In this document: positions 1 through 10,490 of the stretch, piece after piece
Numbering within the stretch: the first letter of the stretch is position 1
How the letters are laid out: each line of letters starts with the position of its first letter
Assembly: GCA_964035575.1 (NCBI GenBank)
Contig: OZ037840.1
Span: 930,001 to 994,000, forward strand
Direction: 5' to 3'
Source of the DNA: Rhynchopus sp. YZ270_cl-10
Lineage: Eukaryota > Euglenozoa > Diplonemea > Diplonemida > Diplonemidae
DNA length: 64,000 bases
Program-made: the position numbers and the translations under genes
The notes under the pieces: generated by a model
Database searches by the model: none
Seen by the model: the letters and a program-made list of their open reading frames with translations, nothing else
Told to the model about the DNA's origin: nothing

Positions 1-277
1 CAGCAGTGCTGAATTTTTGGGCAGCTGACCCCGATCTTGAAATCTGGATTCCTGCCTGGACAAGACACTAGTTTTCCACACACAAAAACAATGACTGACC
101 TCACACAAAACCACCGTTTTGGTGGGTGCTGGCTATATAAAACCCTGCACACAACCACGCGAAAAACCAAGAAAAAGGGGGTTTCCCACATATTTCCCCC
201 TTTACTGCACCACCACCACCCCTATATACATTACTGTACGCCACTACACAAAAAAAAAAAAAAAATCTTTCCATTTA
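1..277. other. Non-coding flank, no feature recognised
   Basis: A/T- and C-rich sequence with homopolymer runs. I see no convincing gene or RNA. It ends at the TA dinucleotide that flanks the transposon starting at 278. Confidence 0.5.
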
Positions 278-870
278 CAGTAGGACAAGAAACTTGGCGA
301 CCAAAAAAAAAAAAATTTGTTAGCCAAATAATATTGGCGGGTTTTGGGGGTTTTCTTGGTAGGATAGGTGGTTCTTGAGTCACATTGGTTGAGAAGTAGC
401 TTTTTATTTTTTTTCGCAATTTTGGGCAGGCTCTCCGCTAGGATTTCCGATTTTGAAAATATTCTGTTGATGGTCCACGTTGGTGGGGTACATGCTTGCG
501 CCGCAGGCGCACGGTACGCAACTTTTTTTTTTTACCAACGCCCGATTTTGACTTTTTTGGGACGTTTGAGCACTCACCTCTCCATATCTTCTTCTCCTGA
601 GCTTTTTTGACAAGTAGAACGGGTCTGAACCACTTAGCAGAACTTTTTTTTTTTTTCTTTTTTTCCCCATTTTCAAAAAGTTCTGTTGACAATCAACAGA
701 ACTTTAGTACCTAGCGGAGTGCCTGATTTTGGGTACCATTTTTGTGCCTCCCTTCGACTCTCCATGTGTACTTTTGGGTGCCTGCATGAGTGCCGACCAA
801 AAAATATTGGCGGATTTTGGAGGTTTTCTTGCAATTGGATATTTTTTTGGTCGCCAATATTGTCCTACTG
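278..870. mobile_element. Tc1/mariner-like non-autonomous element (MITE)
   Basis: Inverted ends start CAGTAGGACAA and close with TTGGCGACCAAA on the left (278-305); the mirror image lies at 846-870 with a small internal length difference. Both ends are flanked by TA (276-277 and 871-872), the target duplication expected of Tc1/mariner transposons. The 593-bp interior has no transposase-like ORF and contains subterminal copies of a TATTGGCGG motif at about 333 and 806. A second copy of the right end lies at 51733-51776. Superfamily is inferred from ends and target site only. Confidence 0.7.
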
Positions 871-1706
871 TAATACAAACAACTTTCGTGAGGAGTGATG
901 CAATGATGTGCAGATCCCGACTCGCGTTAGGTTGATTGTTGCAAACAAAAGAACACTGTCTATACCTTCCGTAGTACAAAGGCTTCGGCCCACAGGACAA
1001 AACCCCTAAGTTCCCCAAGCGGGTCCTTAGGCGATTGTCGACACAACAAAAAATAAAAATATTAACATTCTGCCTTTACAACCCTCAAACCCTATAGTAT
1101 ATAGTATACTTCCCCCCCTCCCCTAGTTTTGACAGTGCAACCTTTCCCCATGTATTTGCATGGGAAACAATATGACAAACAGGTGCAGGGTGGTTCCGTG
1201 CATATCATAGAACCCGGCACCTTGTGTGTCTCCCAAAAACAAAAAGCGTGGACCTGTTACACGCAGCATCCCCCCCCATTGTAAAGAAACTGCGCACCCA
1301 CTGGTTAAAATAACTTTTTTGTGGCCTCAAATCCCTTCCTCTTTTCCTGTAAGTTTAAAAAAAGCCCTCCGTTTTTTTAAAATGGAAAGTAACCAGCACA
1401 AACCACCCCAAATCAATTTGGTTTCCCCTTTCTCACCCCCCTCCCTTCCCCCCCTTTTTTTAAAAAAATATTTTAAGATGTTGTGCATGATGTACCTCCA
1501 TCTCGCGACCGCCAGTTGCCTAAATGTTTTTTTCTCTTTTGCTTTGAAAAGAAAAGAAAATAAAGCAAAAATGAAATAAACACAGAGTACCAAAAAAAGG
1601 GGGGGATGGGGAGGTTACCAGCGACACGGCATCCATAAGCCCTTACTAAGGGATATGAGCTCCACCTCTTAATTTTTTAGGCCCTCATTTTAGGATCAGC
1701 TAAAAT
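871..1706. other. Intergenic, no gene recognised
   Basis: A/T-rich and homopolymer-rich sequence. Short ORFs here have no protein-like composition. Nothing supportable beyond low complexity. Confidence 0.5.
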
Positions 1707-2132
1707 TACTGGGGGGGGGCTAATACAAGAGGTACTGCTAATACAAGAGGTATGCCTAATACAAGAGGTACTTTGAAATCGGGATTTTCACGATTTTTTA
1801 CCGGCTAATACAAGAGGTACTTTATTCTTTCCTTTATTTGACTTGATCACTTTTTTTCAAAAAAATAAATCGATGGTGTCAAATGAAAGGTTTGCTCAAA
1901 ATCTTTCAATTGCGGCCAGGTACGATCAAAAAGTTGAAAAATTTCCCGTGTTACTGGTTGGCGAGAGTAAAAATCCAGAAAAAAAATTAGCAAAAATCCA
2001 GAAAAAAAAAGCTAATACAAGAGGTACCTCTTGTATTAGACTTCCACCTAAAAAAAATTTTTTTAGGCGTAAATTCTTACGCCTAATAGAAGAGGTACCT
2101 CTTGTATTAGCCCCCCCCCCCCCCCCCCCCCC
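1707..2132. mobile_element. G/C-run-bounded palindromic iteron element, copy 1
   Basis: The left end is ACT, a run of nine Gs and CTAATACAAGAGGTAC; the right end is the reverse complement, running into 22 Cs at 2111-2132. The 16-bp unit CTAATACAAGAGGTAC recurs inside at about 1720, 1737, 1756 and 1805, and twice forms a near-perfect palindrome with its own complement (about 2010-2040 and 2083-2110). No ORF of note. The same plan is seen at 7409-7860 with a different unit. The right boundary is uncertain because the C run abuts the next inverted repeat. Confidence 0.6.
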
Positions 2133-2357
2133 TAGGCATAGTGTGCAGACGAACAAAATGTTCGTCGATGTTCGTCGTGGGGGGGAAAAAAAAAATTGTT
2201 CGTCGATGTTCGTCGTTGTTCGTCGTGGGTTGCCCTTGTGGCAGGGACCTGTTCGTCGATGTTCGTCGATGTTCGTCGACGAACATCGACGAACAAAACC
2301 GACGAACATTTTGTTCGTCGACGAACCAAAAACGTTCGTCTGCACACTATGCCTAGG
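2131..2357. mobile_element. Short inverted-repeat element made of GTTCGTCGAT units
   Basis: Perfect 24-bp arms begin CCTAGGCATAGTGTGCAGAC at 2131 and end with the mirror image at 2357. The interior is about a dozen copies of a GTTCGTCGA(T) motif in both orientations, so the transcript would fold into a long imperfect hairpin. It is wedged between the C run of the preceding element and the G run that opens the next one. Confidence 0.6.
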
Positions 2358-3931
2358 GGGTCCGACTCCCTAGTAAAATTTTGTCCGGTTTTCGTTTTTT
2401 TCAACATTCGGCCATTTCCCGGGCACCTCCGGGTGAATCCTGCCCCCAAAATAGGGTTTCTGGGCCCTGTGGGGCTAAATTCACCCTCTAGGTACCCCAA
2501 AATATGAAAAAAATTGAAAAATATGGTGAAAAATCGGGTTTTTGGCCTTTTGGGCACTATGTCCAGTTTTGACTAAATTTCCAAAAAAAAATCAAAAAAA
2601 GCCCCAAAAATAGACGAAAAAAGGAGTCTCTGGCCACAATTTCGGCCCAAAAATGTGTTTTGAGTCCATTGCAAACGGTTTTTCGCCTTTTCGCCACTTT
2701 TTTTGATGATTTTTTGGTGTTTTTAGGTGCAAAAACAACCCCAGAACAACCCCAGAACACTTTTCCACCACATTCTGGACCAATTTCTAGCCGAACTTTT
2801 TGCTGAAAACCGCCAAAAAACCACCCCTGTAAGTCAGATTATACCGAATGTTGCTCCAATTCCCACAATAACACCCAAATCTACGTCAGAAAATCGGAGA
2901 AAAAAAACACACTTTTTTCAAAAGGTCGTCAGGCAGGGTTCCACCCCAGAACAACCCCAGAACACTTTTCCACCACATTCTGGACCAATTTCTAGCCGAA
3001 CTTTTTGCTGAAAACCGCCGAAAAACCACCCCTGTGAGTCAGATTATACCGAATGGTGCTCCAATTCCCACAATAACACCCAAATCTACGGCAGAAAATC
3101 GGGGGGAAAAACACACTTTTTTCAAAAAGCTCATTATGGAACCCTGCCTGACGACCTTCTGAAAAAAGTGTGTTTTTCCCCCCCGATTTTCTGCCGTAGA
3201 TTTGGGTGTTATTGTGGGAATTGGAGCACCATTCGGTATAATCTGACTCACAGGGGTGGTTTTTCGGCGGTTTTCAGCAAAAAGTTCGGCCAGATATTGG
3301 TCCAGAATGTGGTGAAAAAGTGTTCTGGGGTTGTTCTGGGGTGGAACCCTGCCTGACGACCTTTTGAAAAAAGTGTGTTTTTTTTCTCCGATTTTCTGAC
3401 GTAGATTTGGGTGTTATTGTGGGAATTGGAGCAACATTCGGTATAATCTGACTTACAGGGGTGGTTTTTTGGCGGTTTTCAGCAAAAAGTTCGGCTAGAA
3501 ATTGGTCCAGAATGTGGTGGAAAAGTGTTCTGGGGTTGTTCTGGGGTTGTTTTTGCACCTAAAAACACCAAAAAATCATCAAAAAAAGTGGCGAAAAGGC
3601 GAAAAACCGTTTGCAATGGACTCAAAACACATTTTTGGGCCGAAATTGTGGCCAGAGACTCCTTTTTTCGTCTATTTTTGGGGCTTTTTTTGATTTTTTT
3701 TTGGAAATTTAGTCAAAACTGGACATAGTGCCCAAAAGGCCAAAAACCCGATTTTTCACCATATTTTTCAATTTTTTTCATATTTTGGGGTACCTAGAGG
3801 GTGAATTTAGCCCCACAGGGCCCAGAAACCCTATTTTGGGGGCAGGATTCACCCGGAGGTGCCCGGGAAATGGCCGAATGTTGAAAAAAACGAAAACCGG
3901 ACAAAATTTTACTAGGGAGTCGGACCCCCTA
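2354..3931. mobile_element. Foldback element, ~775-bp inverted arms
   Basis: The left end CTAGGGGGTCCGACTCCC (2353) and right end (to 3931) are reverse complements, and the match continues almost unbroken to about 3129 and 3156, leaving a ~27-bp loop. Each arm holds a tandem duplication with a period of about 205 bp (CAGAACAC blocks at 2753 and 2958). Apparent ORFs on the two arms are mirror images and read as low-complexity peptides, so I treat the element as non-coding. It shares terminal sequence and interior phrases with the element at 22275-23848. Confidence 0.75.
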
Positions 3932-5115
3932 CCCCCCCCCCCCCCTATAGGGGCTATCAAATGCTGTATAATTTTGTGGCGCTTTTCTCCTACTCATGGG
4001 GGGCCCATAGGGGTGCCCAATGAGGGGGCCCAAGTTTGTGCGCCAAATCGGCAACAAATATGGATGGAAACTGAGCCAAGCTGCAAACCTGACACCGCAG
4101 TATGATTTCCTCAGCGGGGAAGTTAAGAAGGGCACCTTATACGTTGTTGGCGGCAATGCTATGAAGGTATTTTGCCCCAGCCTCTAAACCAGCACTTTCA
4201 GCTGCGTCAGTGGTGTATCTGTGGTGGTACCTCTCCTCCGTGAAATTATTGAAGTGCGATAAAAACCAAGAAGGTGAGTTGTCGGCTTCTGAAGCACGTC
4301 CCCACCTCTCCACGTTAAAGAGTTGGCTAACTACATTGTCAAATTTATAAGCAACTCCAAACTCCCACCTTGGTTCCCTGAATCCTACGTGTCCAGCATC
4401 AACTGCACACTGAAGCCAGCCCAACAGACACAGTGTGCCGTAATAATGTTCGACCTTTTCAGGATTTTATTGGAAGTTCGACCTTTTTTACGGTCGAACA
4501 TATTTACGATGGCGGTACTAAGGGCTTAAGAAATTATTACGGATGCCGTGCAGAGAGTAAACGAGTACTCTTAATAGCCCCCCCCCTCCACCTTCCACAC
4601 CCCCTCCACCGCACACTTCTCCGACCCCCCCTTTTTTTAACGTTTACGATTCACAGGCGTCTCAGTGTTTGTTGAAACATTGGTCATATGACAAGACCTC
4701 CGCCCATTAGTGCAGTGCTGTTAGCTTGCCTTATGTTCGAGGGGTGTGTTTCCTGAGCTTTCACAAAAAGGGCGTTTTTTTTTACTTTTTTTTTTTTTTT
4801 ACTTTTTTTACTTTTTTGAAACACCATTGTGTCTCATCTCCTAGGAAGAAGAGATACTCCAAAAAAAAAAAAAATGCAGAAAAAAAAAAAAGGAAGGTTG
4901 TACGTGTTACACCCTTTAGTGCTTACTGTTTGTGTTATAAATAGTAAGTATATGAATGTACTTTTTTACTTTCATAATTGGTGTGAAAGTAAGAGTTTGT
5001 TTCAAAGGTCAAACGAAACTTCTCATTTCCACACCAATTCATAGCTTTTATTTAAGGTGGCTAAGCACGAGAGGCTTAGGATCATCTTATAATTTTTTCT
5101 TTATTTTTTATTTTC
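3932..5115. other. Intergenic with a small hairpin
   Basis: C-rich tract, then mixed sequence. An inverted repeat TGTTCGACC/GGTCGAACA lies at 4448-4500. The stretch 4137-4424 is noted separately as a possible coding fragment. From 4700 on the sequence is dominated by T and A runs. Confidence 0.4.
4137..4424 (-). pseudogene. Possible coding remnant, unrecognised
   Basis: A 95-codon open frame with balanced, non-repetitive amino-acid composition (including GRASEADNSPSWFLSHF), unlike the low-complexity ORFs around it. No family recognised, and no start or leader typical of the other genes here. It could be a fragment of a host gene or of a transposase, or simply chance. Confidence 0.25.
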
Positions 5116-5698
5116 TATGTTTTTCACTTTTCTATTTTTTACTTTTATTTTATTTCTCTTTCTTGTGTGTTTGCTGAGGTTTTCTATCTGATACACAGAC
5201 AGGATGTGTTGGTATTTGTTTGGATTGGTAGCAATTATTGCACGGAATACTTTACGTATACACGGCAGCCATCAAGACCAAGACTCTTTAGGTTACTCTT
5301 CCTCCTGGTGATCAAACATTACATCCAGTAAGGACAGAGAAAGGAATAAGAAAAAAGAAAAAAAAAACTTTTGTATTTTGTGTATTCCCGAAACAAAAAA
5401 CTGAAGTAGAAGGTACCAAATGTTCACACGAACATCGGTTTCACGATATTCACCCACCATTTAAAGGGAAATCACTGAAGATGTCCACCCTTTTGAATAC
5501 AACTGTATGATTCTTAGGACTGAAACAGGGTTAATATCAGAAACCAATCTACTGAAGTTTCAACTTGTGCACGAAGCATTTTACTTTTCTTTTCTACGTT
5601 TTGCAAAACACACACCATAAAAAGAAAGATGGGACCATTTTTGTTGATCCCTCACCATATACTATCAATTTATTGATTGCATATGATGAAAATACTTT
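5116..5698. repeat. 583-bp direct repeat R, copy A
   Basis: Appears identical to 6806-7388 at a constant offset of 1690 bp. A diverged third copy follows cyclase copy 1, in two parts (10836-11042 and 19086-19371). No ORF. The repeat could be a tandem-duplication product or paired terminal repeats of a non-coding element; I see no tRNA-primer site or purine tract to support the latter. Confidence 0.7.
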
Positions 5699-6805
5699 TT
5701 ATTTACAAGTGCCTCCAGACATGCTGTGAAAAACTGAGCCTCGCTTAGAGTATGTTGCGGAATGGTCTCTAGTACATTAGCCCTAAAAAGCTAAACACAT
5801 AGTGCAAACTAGTTTATATTTATAGATATATTCTACTGCTGCACTATGCTTTGTTTACTCATAATTACAAAGGAGTTAACAGAAAGTCGAAGCACACAAT
5901 ACAGCTGTCCTGTGAACTTCGCACTACACCCCACCCCCTCCCTACCTCTTTGAAACAGTCAAAAAAGAAATCAAAATAAAAAAAAAAAAAAAAAAAAAAC
6001 AGCAGAAAAAGAGACCAAAAAAAAAAATGATATAATAACAAGGGAGAGCAAGTAGGTTATTTAAAGTAGGTTGACGACACCGAAACCCCAATAAAAAAAA
6101 ATGTGTCCGTTTATGGTGTCAACGTTAAAGACTACCAGAAGCAGCTCAGTGCATTCTGAAAAAAATAAGCGAGCGATTCTAGGCTATATATGTTCATGAA
6201 GCCAATGAATCTAGATAAAGGTCCTATTTCAAAGAATTCCCACAAACAAACACCACTTTTATTTTTACTTTTTTTCAACAAACCAAATAAAAAGAAAAAA
6301 AAAACTCTTTTTCACCACTGGAAGGGACTAGACCTCGTACTTGACCCTTTCAGTGAGACGTCAGACCAATGTATTACATTGCCACACCCTGGGTAAGCTG
6401 TGCAGTCTGTAGGCCTACTACAAAAACCGCAAAACTTTGGAAAAAAAAAAGAACGAAGATAATAGGTATATCGCAGTAGTAATTTGGTCGTGGTTTACCA
6501 ATGGTAATGTCCACGACGCAGTTTATATGGTTGTACTCAACGCGTACTATGTCACTAGTGATGAGTATTTTTCTCGCAGGAGCGATTTGGTCTTGGTGGG
6601 CATCTTAGCTTTCCCATTTTTAAAGGGACAATAGCCTTGAGACTAAGACTCCAGGACACATATTAAATTGTTTGCAATGCACGTTTTGCTATCTCTTTGT
6701 ACTACTCTAGTCTTTGTGTAGGTGTTTCAATACAATGGACAATGGATGATTAAACTGGTTTTAATCATTGCTTGGACGGCGAACTACTAAGTCCAGAAAA
6801 TTCAG
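5699..6805. other. Spacer between the two direct repeats
   Basis: 1,107 bp of A/T-rich sequence with A runs (for example around 5975-6000). No protein-like ORF and no RNA gene recognised. Confidence 0.4.
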
Positions 6806-7388
6806 TATGTTTTTCACTTTTCTATTTTTTACTTTTATTTTATTTCTCTTTCTTGTGTGTTTGCTGAGGTTTTCTATCTGATACACAGACAGGATGTGTT
6901 GGTATTTGTTTGGATTGGTAGCAATTATTGCACGGAATACTTTACGTATACACGGCAGCCATCAAGACCAAGACTCTTTAGGTTACTCTTCCTCCTGGTG
7001 ATCAAACATTACATCCAGTAAGGACAGAGAAAGGAATAAGAAAAAAGAAAAAAAAAACTTTTGTATTTTGTGTATTCCCGAAACAAAAAACTGAAGTAGA
7101 AGGTACCAAATGTTCACACGAACATCGGTTTCACGATATTCACCCACCATTTAAAGGGAAATCACTGAAGATGTCCACCCTTTTGAATACAACTGTATGA
7201 TTCTTAGGACTGAAACAGGGTTAATATCAGAAACCAATCTACTGAAGTTTCAACTTGTGCACGAAGCATTTTACTTTTCTTTTCTACGTTTTGCAAAACA
7301 CACACCATAAAAAGAAAGATGGGACCATTTTTGTTGATCCCTCACCATATACTATCAATTTATTGATTGCATATGATGAAAATACTTT
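6806..7388. repeat. 583-bp direct repeat R, copy B
   Basis: Same sequence as 5116-5698. Identity over the full length, as far as compared by eye, implies a very recent duplication or gene conversion. Its right edge meets the palindromic element at 7409. Confidence 0.7.
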
Positions 7389-7408
7389 ATTTTTTTGTCC
7401 CCCATCTT

Positions 7409-7860
7409 TTACTGGGGGGGGCCGAATAAACGAGGTAATTCGAATAAAGCACGTACGTCGAATAAAGCACGCATTTGAAAAATGGGTTTTTTGCTTTTTT
7501 TTGCGTCGAATAAAGCACGTACGTGTTTTATTCGACTTTTTGAACTTTTCCTGTGTTGTGACAAGGTAGTTCGTATTTTGTGAAAATTTAAGTCGCTGAA
7601 ATTTTGTCCATTTTTCCGTATATCCCCCACCACAAGCCGGGATTGGCTCGGAAATGCAGCAAAATCACCTCTTGGGCGAAAAAAAAATCGAAAAAAAATT
7701 GTGACTGGAAAAACTTTCCAAAAAGTTCAAAAAGGCGAATAAAGCACGTACGTGCTATATTCGCCTTTTCGAACTTTTTTTTTTTTTTTAAACCTCAGGA
7801 TCTGAAGTGTAGGGACGCCTAATAAAACACGTACGTGCTTTATTCGACCCCCCCCAGTAA
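7409..7860. mobile_element. G/C-run-bounded palindromic iteron element, copy 2
   Basis: 22-bp ends TTACTG, seven to eight Gs, CCGAATAAA (7409-7430) and their mirror at 7839-7860 differ at one base. Inside, the unit CGAATAAAGCACGTACGT recurs, four times close to its complement so that perfect or near-perfect palindromes form (about 7504-7535, 7736-7765, 7820-7845). The plan is the same as at 1707-2132 but the unit is unrelated. No ORF. Confidence 0.65.
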
Positions 7861-8152
7861 GCGTCATCGTTTTTATTGTTGTTTTGCGTTTCCCGCGTCC
7901 CCTCACCCCCCGGAAAAAAATTAGTCAAACATACCAAACCGGTTCACCCCCTACTCCCATCTTCACCTTTTCCTCCCGCTGTTTTCGCCGTTTTTTCATA
8001 TTGCATTGCGGTCTAAAAAAGGACTCTGGCACCTCCTACTGCAAAGCGCTCCTTCTATTTCCTCTCTTTTAAGGATCCTGTGAAGAAAAACCGTGGCTAT
8101 TATCTAGTGATAGTAGTCTATAATCAAACAAAATGTTACATTGCGGTCCGTT

Positions 8153-8321
8153 CTTTCGTGACAAAGCAGTGCTGGCATGCCACGTCTCTCCTTCAGGAGG
8201 CCGCTCGGTAGGTCATTTGGCACCATTTACATGGGAGAGGAAGGAGCGTCGTGCGCTCTGTACATGAGTGTGATGGTAAACGAGACAATCACTTTATACA
8301 CATTCAGGATACACAGACAAA
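8153..8321 (+). promoter_or_regulatory. Conserved 5' flank of cyclase copy 1
   Basis: From TTCTTTCGTGACAAAGCAG to the start codon this matches the flanks of cyclase copies 2, 3 and 6 almost base for base. The block covers the 5' UTR and probably the trans-splice acceptor region; I cannot point to a specific site. Upstream of 8153 the match to the other copies ends. Confidence 0.5.
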
Positions 8322-10490
8322 ATGGGGTGGCTTGAGAGCGTGCTGTCGCTGGATGGGACGCTTGACAAGAATGAGCGTAAGAAGCGGACGCTGTTTTTGC
8401 TGTTCATGTCTGTGTCGTCGGTATTTTTCCTGGTGTATATGGCGTTGTTCATCTATGTCAGCTACAGTACTGAGCTGCGTGGGATCGCGATGGGTGCGCT
8501 CTTCATCGAGATAGTGGTCACCATATACGTCATGATTCAGGTCTTTTGCAAACGTCCGCTTGTGGAGCGACTCGTTCTGTGGATAGGCCTGAGCCTCTCA
8601 TTAACAGTGTTCTGCATCGACCTGACGGCAAGGAGCATATCTCAAACCTCGTGGCCTGCTCTTGTGCTTGTGGTGGACTTCTTCCTTGTGATGCAGGTGA
8701 ATGATCGGATTGTATCCATACTCGTGGTGACGACCATATGCTACCTTGTCGTCATGGCGTTCGAAGACGTCTTCAGGTTCGGAATCTTCGATCTGCCAGG
8801 CCTCATCCCACAGGAGGGTGCGTTAGGGAGGAAGGAACACCTGCGTAGGATGACAGACTGCTCGACCCCTCCCTGTGCCGTGCCGGCGAACCTGGCCGCT
8901 GAGAATCTTCTGTCCTCGGTAGTGGTATTTGTTCTGGACTTCATCGCAACGAGAGGCTTCGCTCGCACCCTCCTAAAAGAGCAGGCAGCAATGGAGAGAA
9001 CGATCAGTGTGGTGCAGGAGATTGCGAGTCTGCTTGCCAAGTACGATGTGGAAGGTGTGGCGGAGATGCTGAAGGTGCAAAGGGACGAGCTCCCAGAGGA
9101 GATGCACGCAACACTGCGGAGGATGGAGGAGAACCTGCGGAAGTACCGTCCCTACCTCCCTGCAGCGCTGTTTGAGGAGGAGGGTGGTGTGCCAAGCGCG
9201 TCTGTGCCGCCACCTGTGCTTGAGAACGATGTGGGAACGATTGTCTTTACAGACATCCGTTCGTCGACGTCGATCTGGGAGTGTGCGCCAGAAGGGATGT
9301 GTGCTGCGTTGAAGATCCACAACGCTGTGATGCGTGAGGTGATGCAGGTGTTTGGTGGGTACGAAGTGAAGACAATCGGCGACGCCTTCATGGTTGCCTT
9401 CGCATCAACAGCTGACGGTGTGAACTTTGGCCTGAAGGTGCAGGAACGTCTTCGTGAAGCAAACTGGCCTGCGTCGCTGCTTGAGGAGGCACCGATCTGT
9501 GCTGAACAGGGCTCACTTTGGGGTGGACTGACTGTGCGCATTGGTGTGAACAGTGGTCCTGTGACTGTGGAGCAGAACACACTGACGGGACGGACAGACT
9601 ACTTTGGACACACGGTGAACGTTGCGTCACGTCTTGAGAGTGTGTGCACGCCAGGAGCTGTTGCTGTACTTTCTGACCTGTGGACTTCTGTCTGTGGGTT
9701 GTGCAGTGCTGTTGCTAGTGAGGCTGAAGCACTTGACTTGAAGGGTGTGTCACAGCCAATGTTTGTGCGTTGCTTGTGGCCTGCTTCACTTGCGCGTCGA
9801 GCACACAACCCTCTTGCTGATGTGGACATGCGTGCACACTCACTGAGCGTGTCTATCAAGGGACGCAGGATGTCAATAGATAATACACCGCTGTCGTCAT
9901 CACAGGGCTCAGCTGGGTCAGAGTGCGCAACTCCAGCCCTGCTGTCAGAGTGCGCAACTCCCAAGCTGCGCTCACAGCTGGGTCGTCGGGTGACCGGCAC
10001 TGTTGGTGTTGTGGACATTGAAGTGGGTGACGAATCTTCCCTGAAATCACTGTACGCAATGAACGCAGGACTTGCAACACTCACGATTGCACTGGAGCAG
10101 AGCGGTGGGAGCCTGGTGACGCTGCTTGGGAGCTGTGTGTGCGTTGGGTGGAACGTGACCCGTTCGGCACCTGCACACATGGAGAACGCGGTGCGGTTTG
10201 CACAACGGATGATGGCGAAGACTGCGTACTTCAAGGGTGCTGGCGTTGTGAGTGGTCCTGTGCAGCACGGGGACATTGGCAGCCACAAACAACGCTTTGT
10301 GACAGTGTTGGGGCACATTGTGCGACGGAGCTGGACGCTGTGTGAAGAAGCTGTGCGTGAGGGGGGCACATGCCTTTACGAACCCGACAGCACAACACTG
10401 CCGTCTGCACTTGAAGACACTCTTGTGCAACACAAGGGTGGTGGCTACAGAGTGGTTCAGGAGAGCAGGGACAGAGTGGAGTGCATTTGA
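8322..10490 (+). CDS. Adenylate cyclase, six-TM receptor-type, array copy 1
   Basis: 722 aa. Residues 1-22 are charged and probably cytosolic. Six hydrophobic segments follow (about 23-48, 53-75, 83-103, 112-126, 130-148, 196-212), then a signalling-helix/coiled-coil stretch ending LRKYRPYLPAALF. A class III cyclase domain spans ~303-450. It shows both metal aspartates (D311 in FTDIRSST, D354 in KTIGDAF), the adenine-selecting pair K350 and D426, and N433/R437 of NVASRLE. ATP is therefore the predicted substrate and cAMP the product, with the domain acting as a homodimer as in trypanosomes. A second cyclase-like domain (~560-690, GDIGSHKQRFVTVLG) lacks these residues and is probably regulatory. 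The start is the first ATG after the conserved flank. The ligand of the membrane part is unknown. Confidence 0.92.
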   Translation: MGWLESVLSLDGTLDKNERKKRTLFLLFMSVSSVFFLVYMALFIYVSYSTELRGIAMGALFIEIVVTIYVMIQVFCKRPLVERLVLWIGLSLSLTVFCIDLTARSISQTSWPALVLVVDFFLVMQVNDRIVSILVVTTICYLVVMAFEDVFRFGIFDLPGLIPQEGALGRKEHLRRMTDCSTPPCAVPANLAAENLLSSVVVFVLDFIATRGFARTLLKEQAAMERTISVVQEIASLLAKYDVEGVAEMLKVQRDELPEEMHATLRRMEENLRKYRPYLPAALFEEEGGVPSASVPPPVLENDVGTIVFTDIRSSTSIWECAPEGMCAALKIHNAVMREVMQVFGGYEVKTIGDAFMVAFASTADGVNFGLKVQERLREANWPASLLEEAPICAEQGSLWGGLTVRIGVNSGPVTVEQNTLTGRTDYFGHTVNVASRLESVCTPGAVAVLSDLWTSVCGLCSAVASEAEALDLKGVSQPMFVRCLWPASLARRAHNPLADVDMRAHSLSVSIKGRRMSIDNTPLSSSQGSAGSECATPALLSECATPKLRSQLGRRVTGTVGVVDIEVGDESSLKSLYAMNAGLATLTIALEQSGGSLVTLLGSCVCVGWNVTRSAPAHMENAVRFAQRMMAKTAYFKGAGVVSGPVQHGDIGSHKQRFVTVLGHIVRRSWTLCEEAVREGGTCLYEPDSTTLPSALEDTLVQHKGGGYRVVQESRDRVECI

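Noticed and set aside
2727-3558. Mirror-image 94-codon ORFs
   Set aside because: They are the two arms of one foldback element read in opposite directions; composition is low complexity and no family is visible.
5116-7388. LTR element formed by the paired direct repeats
   Set aside because: No primer-binding site, purine tract or coding sequence, and no target duplication; duplication is a simpler explanation, though not excluded.
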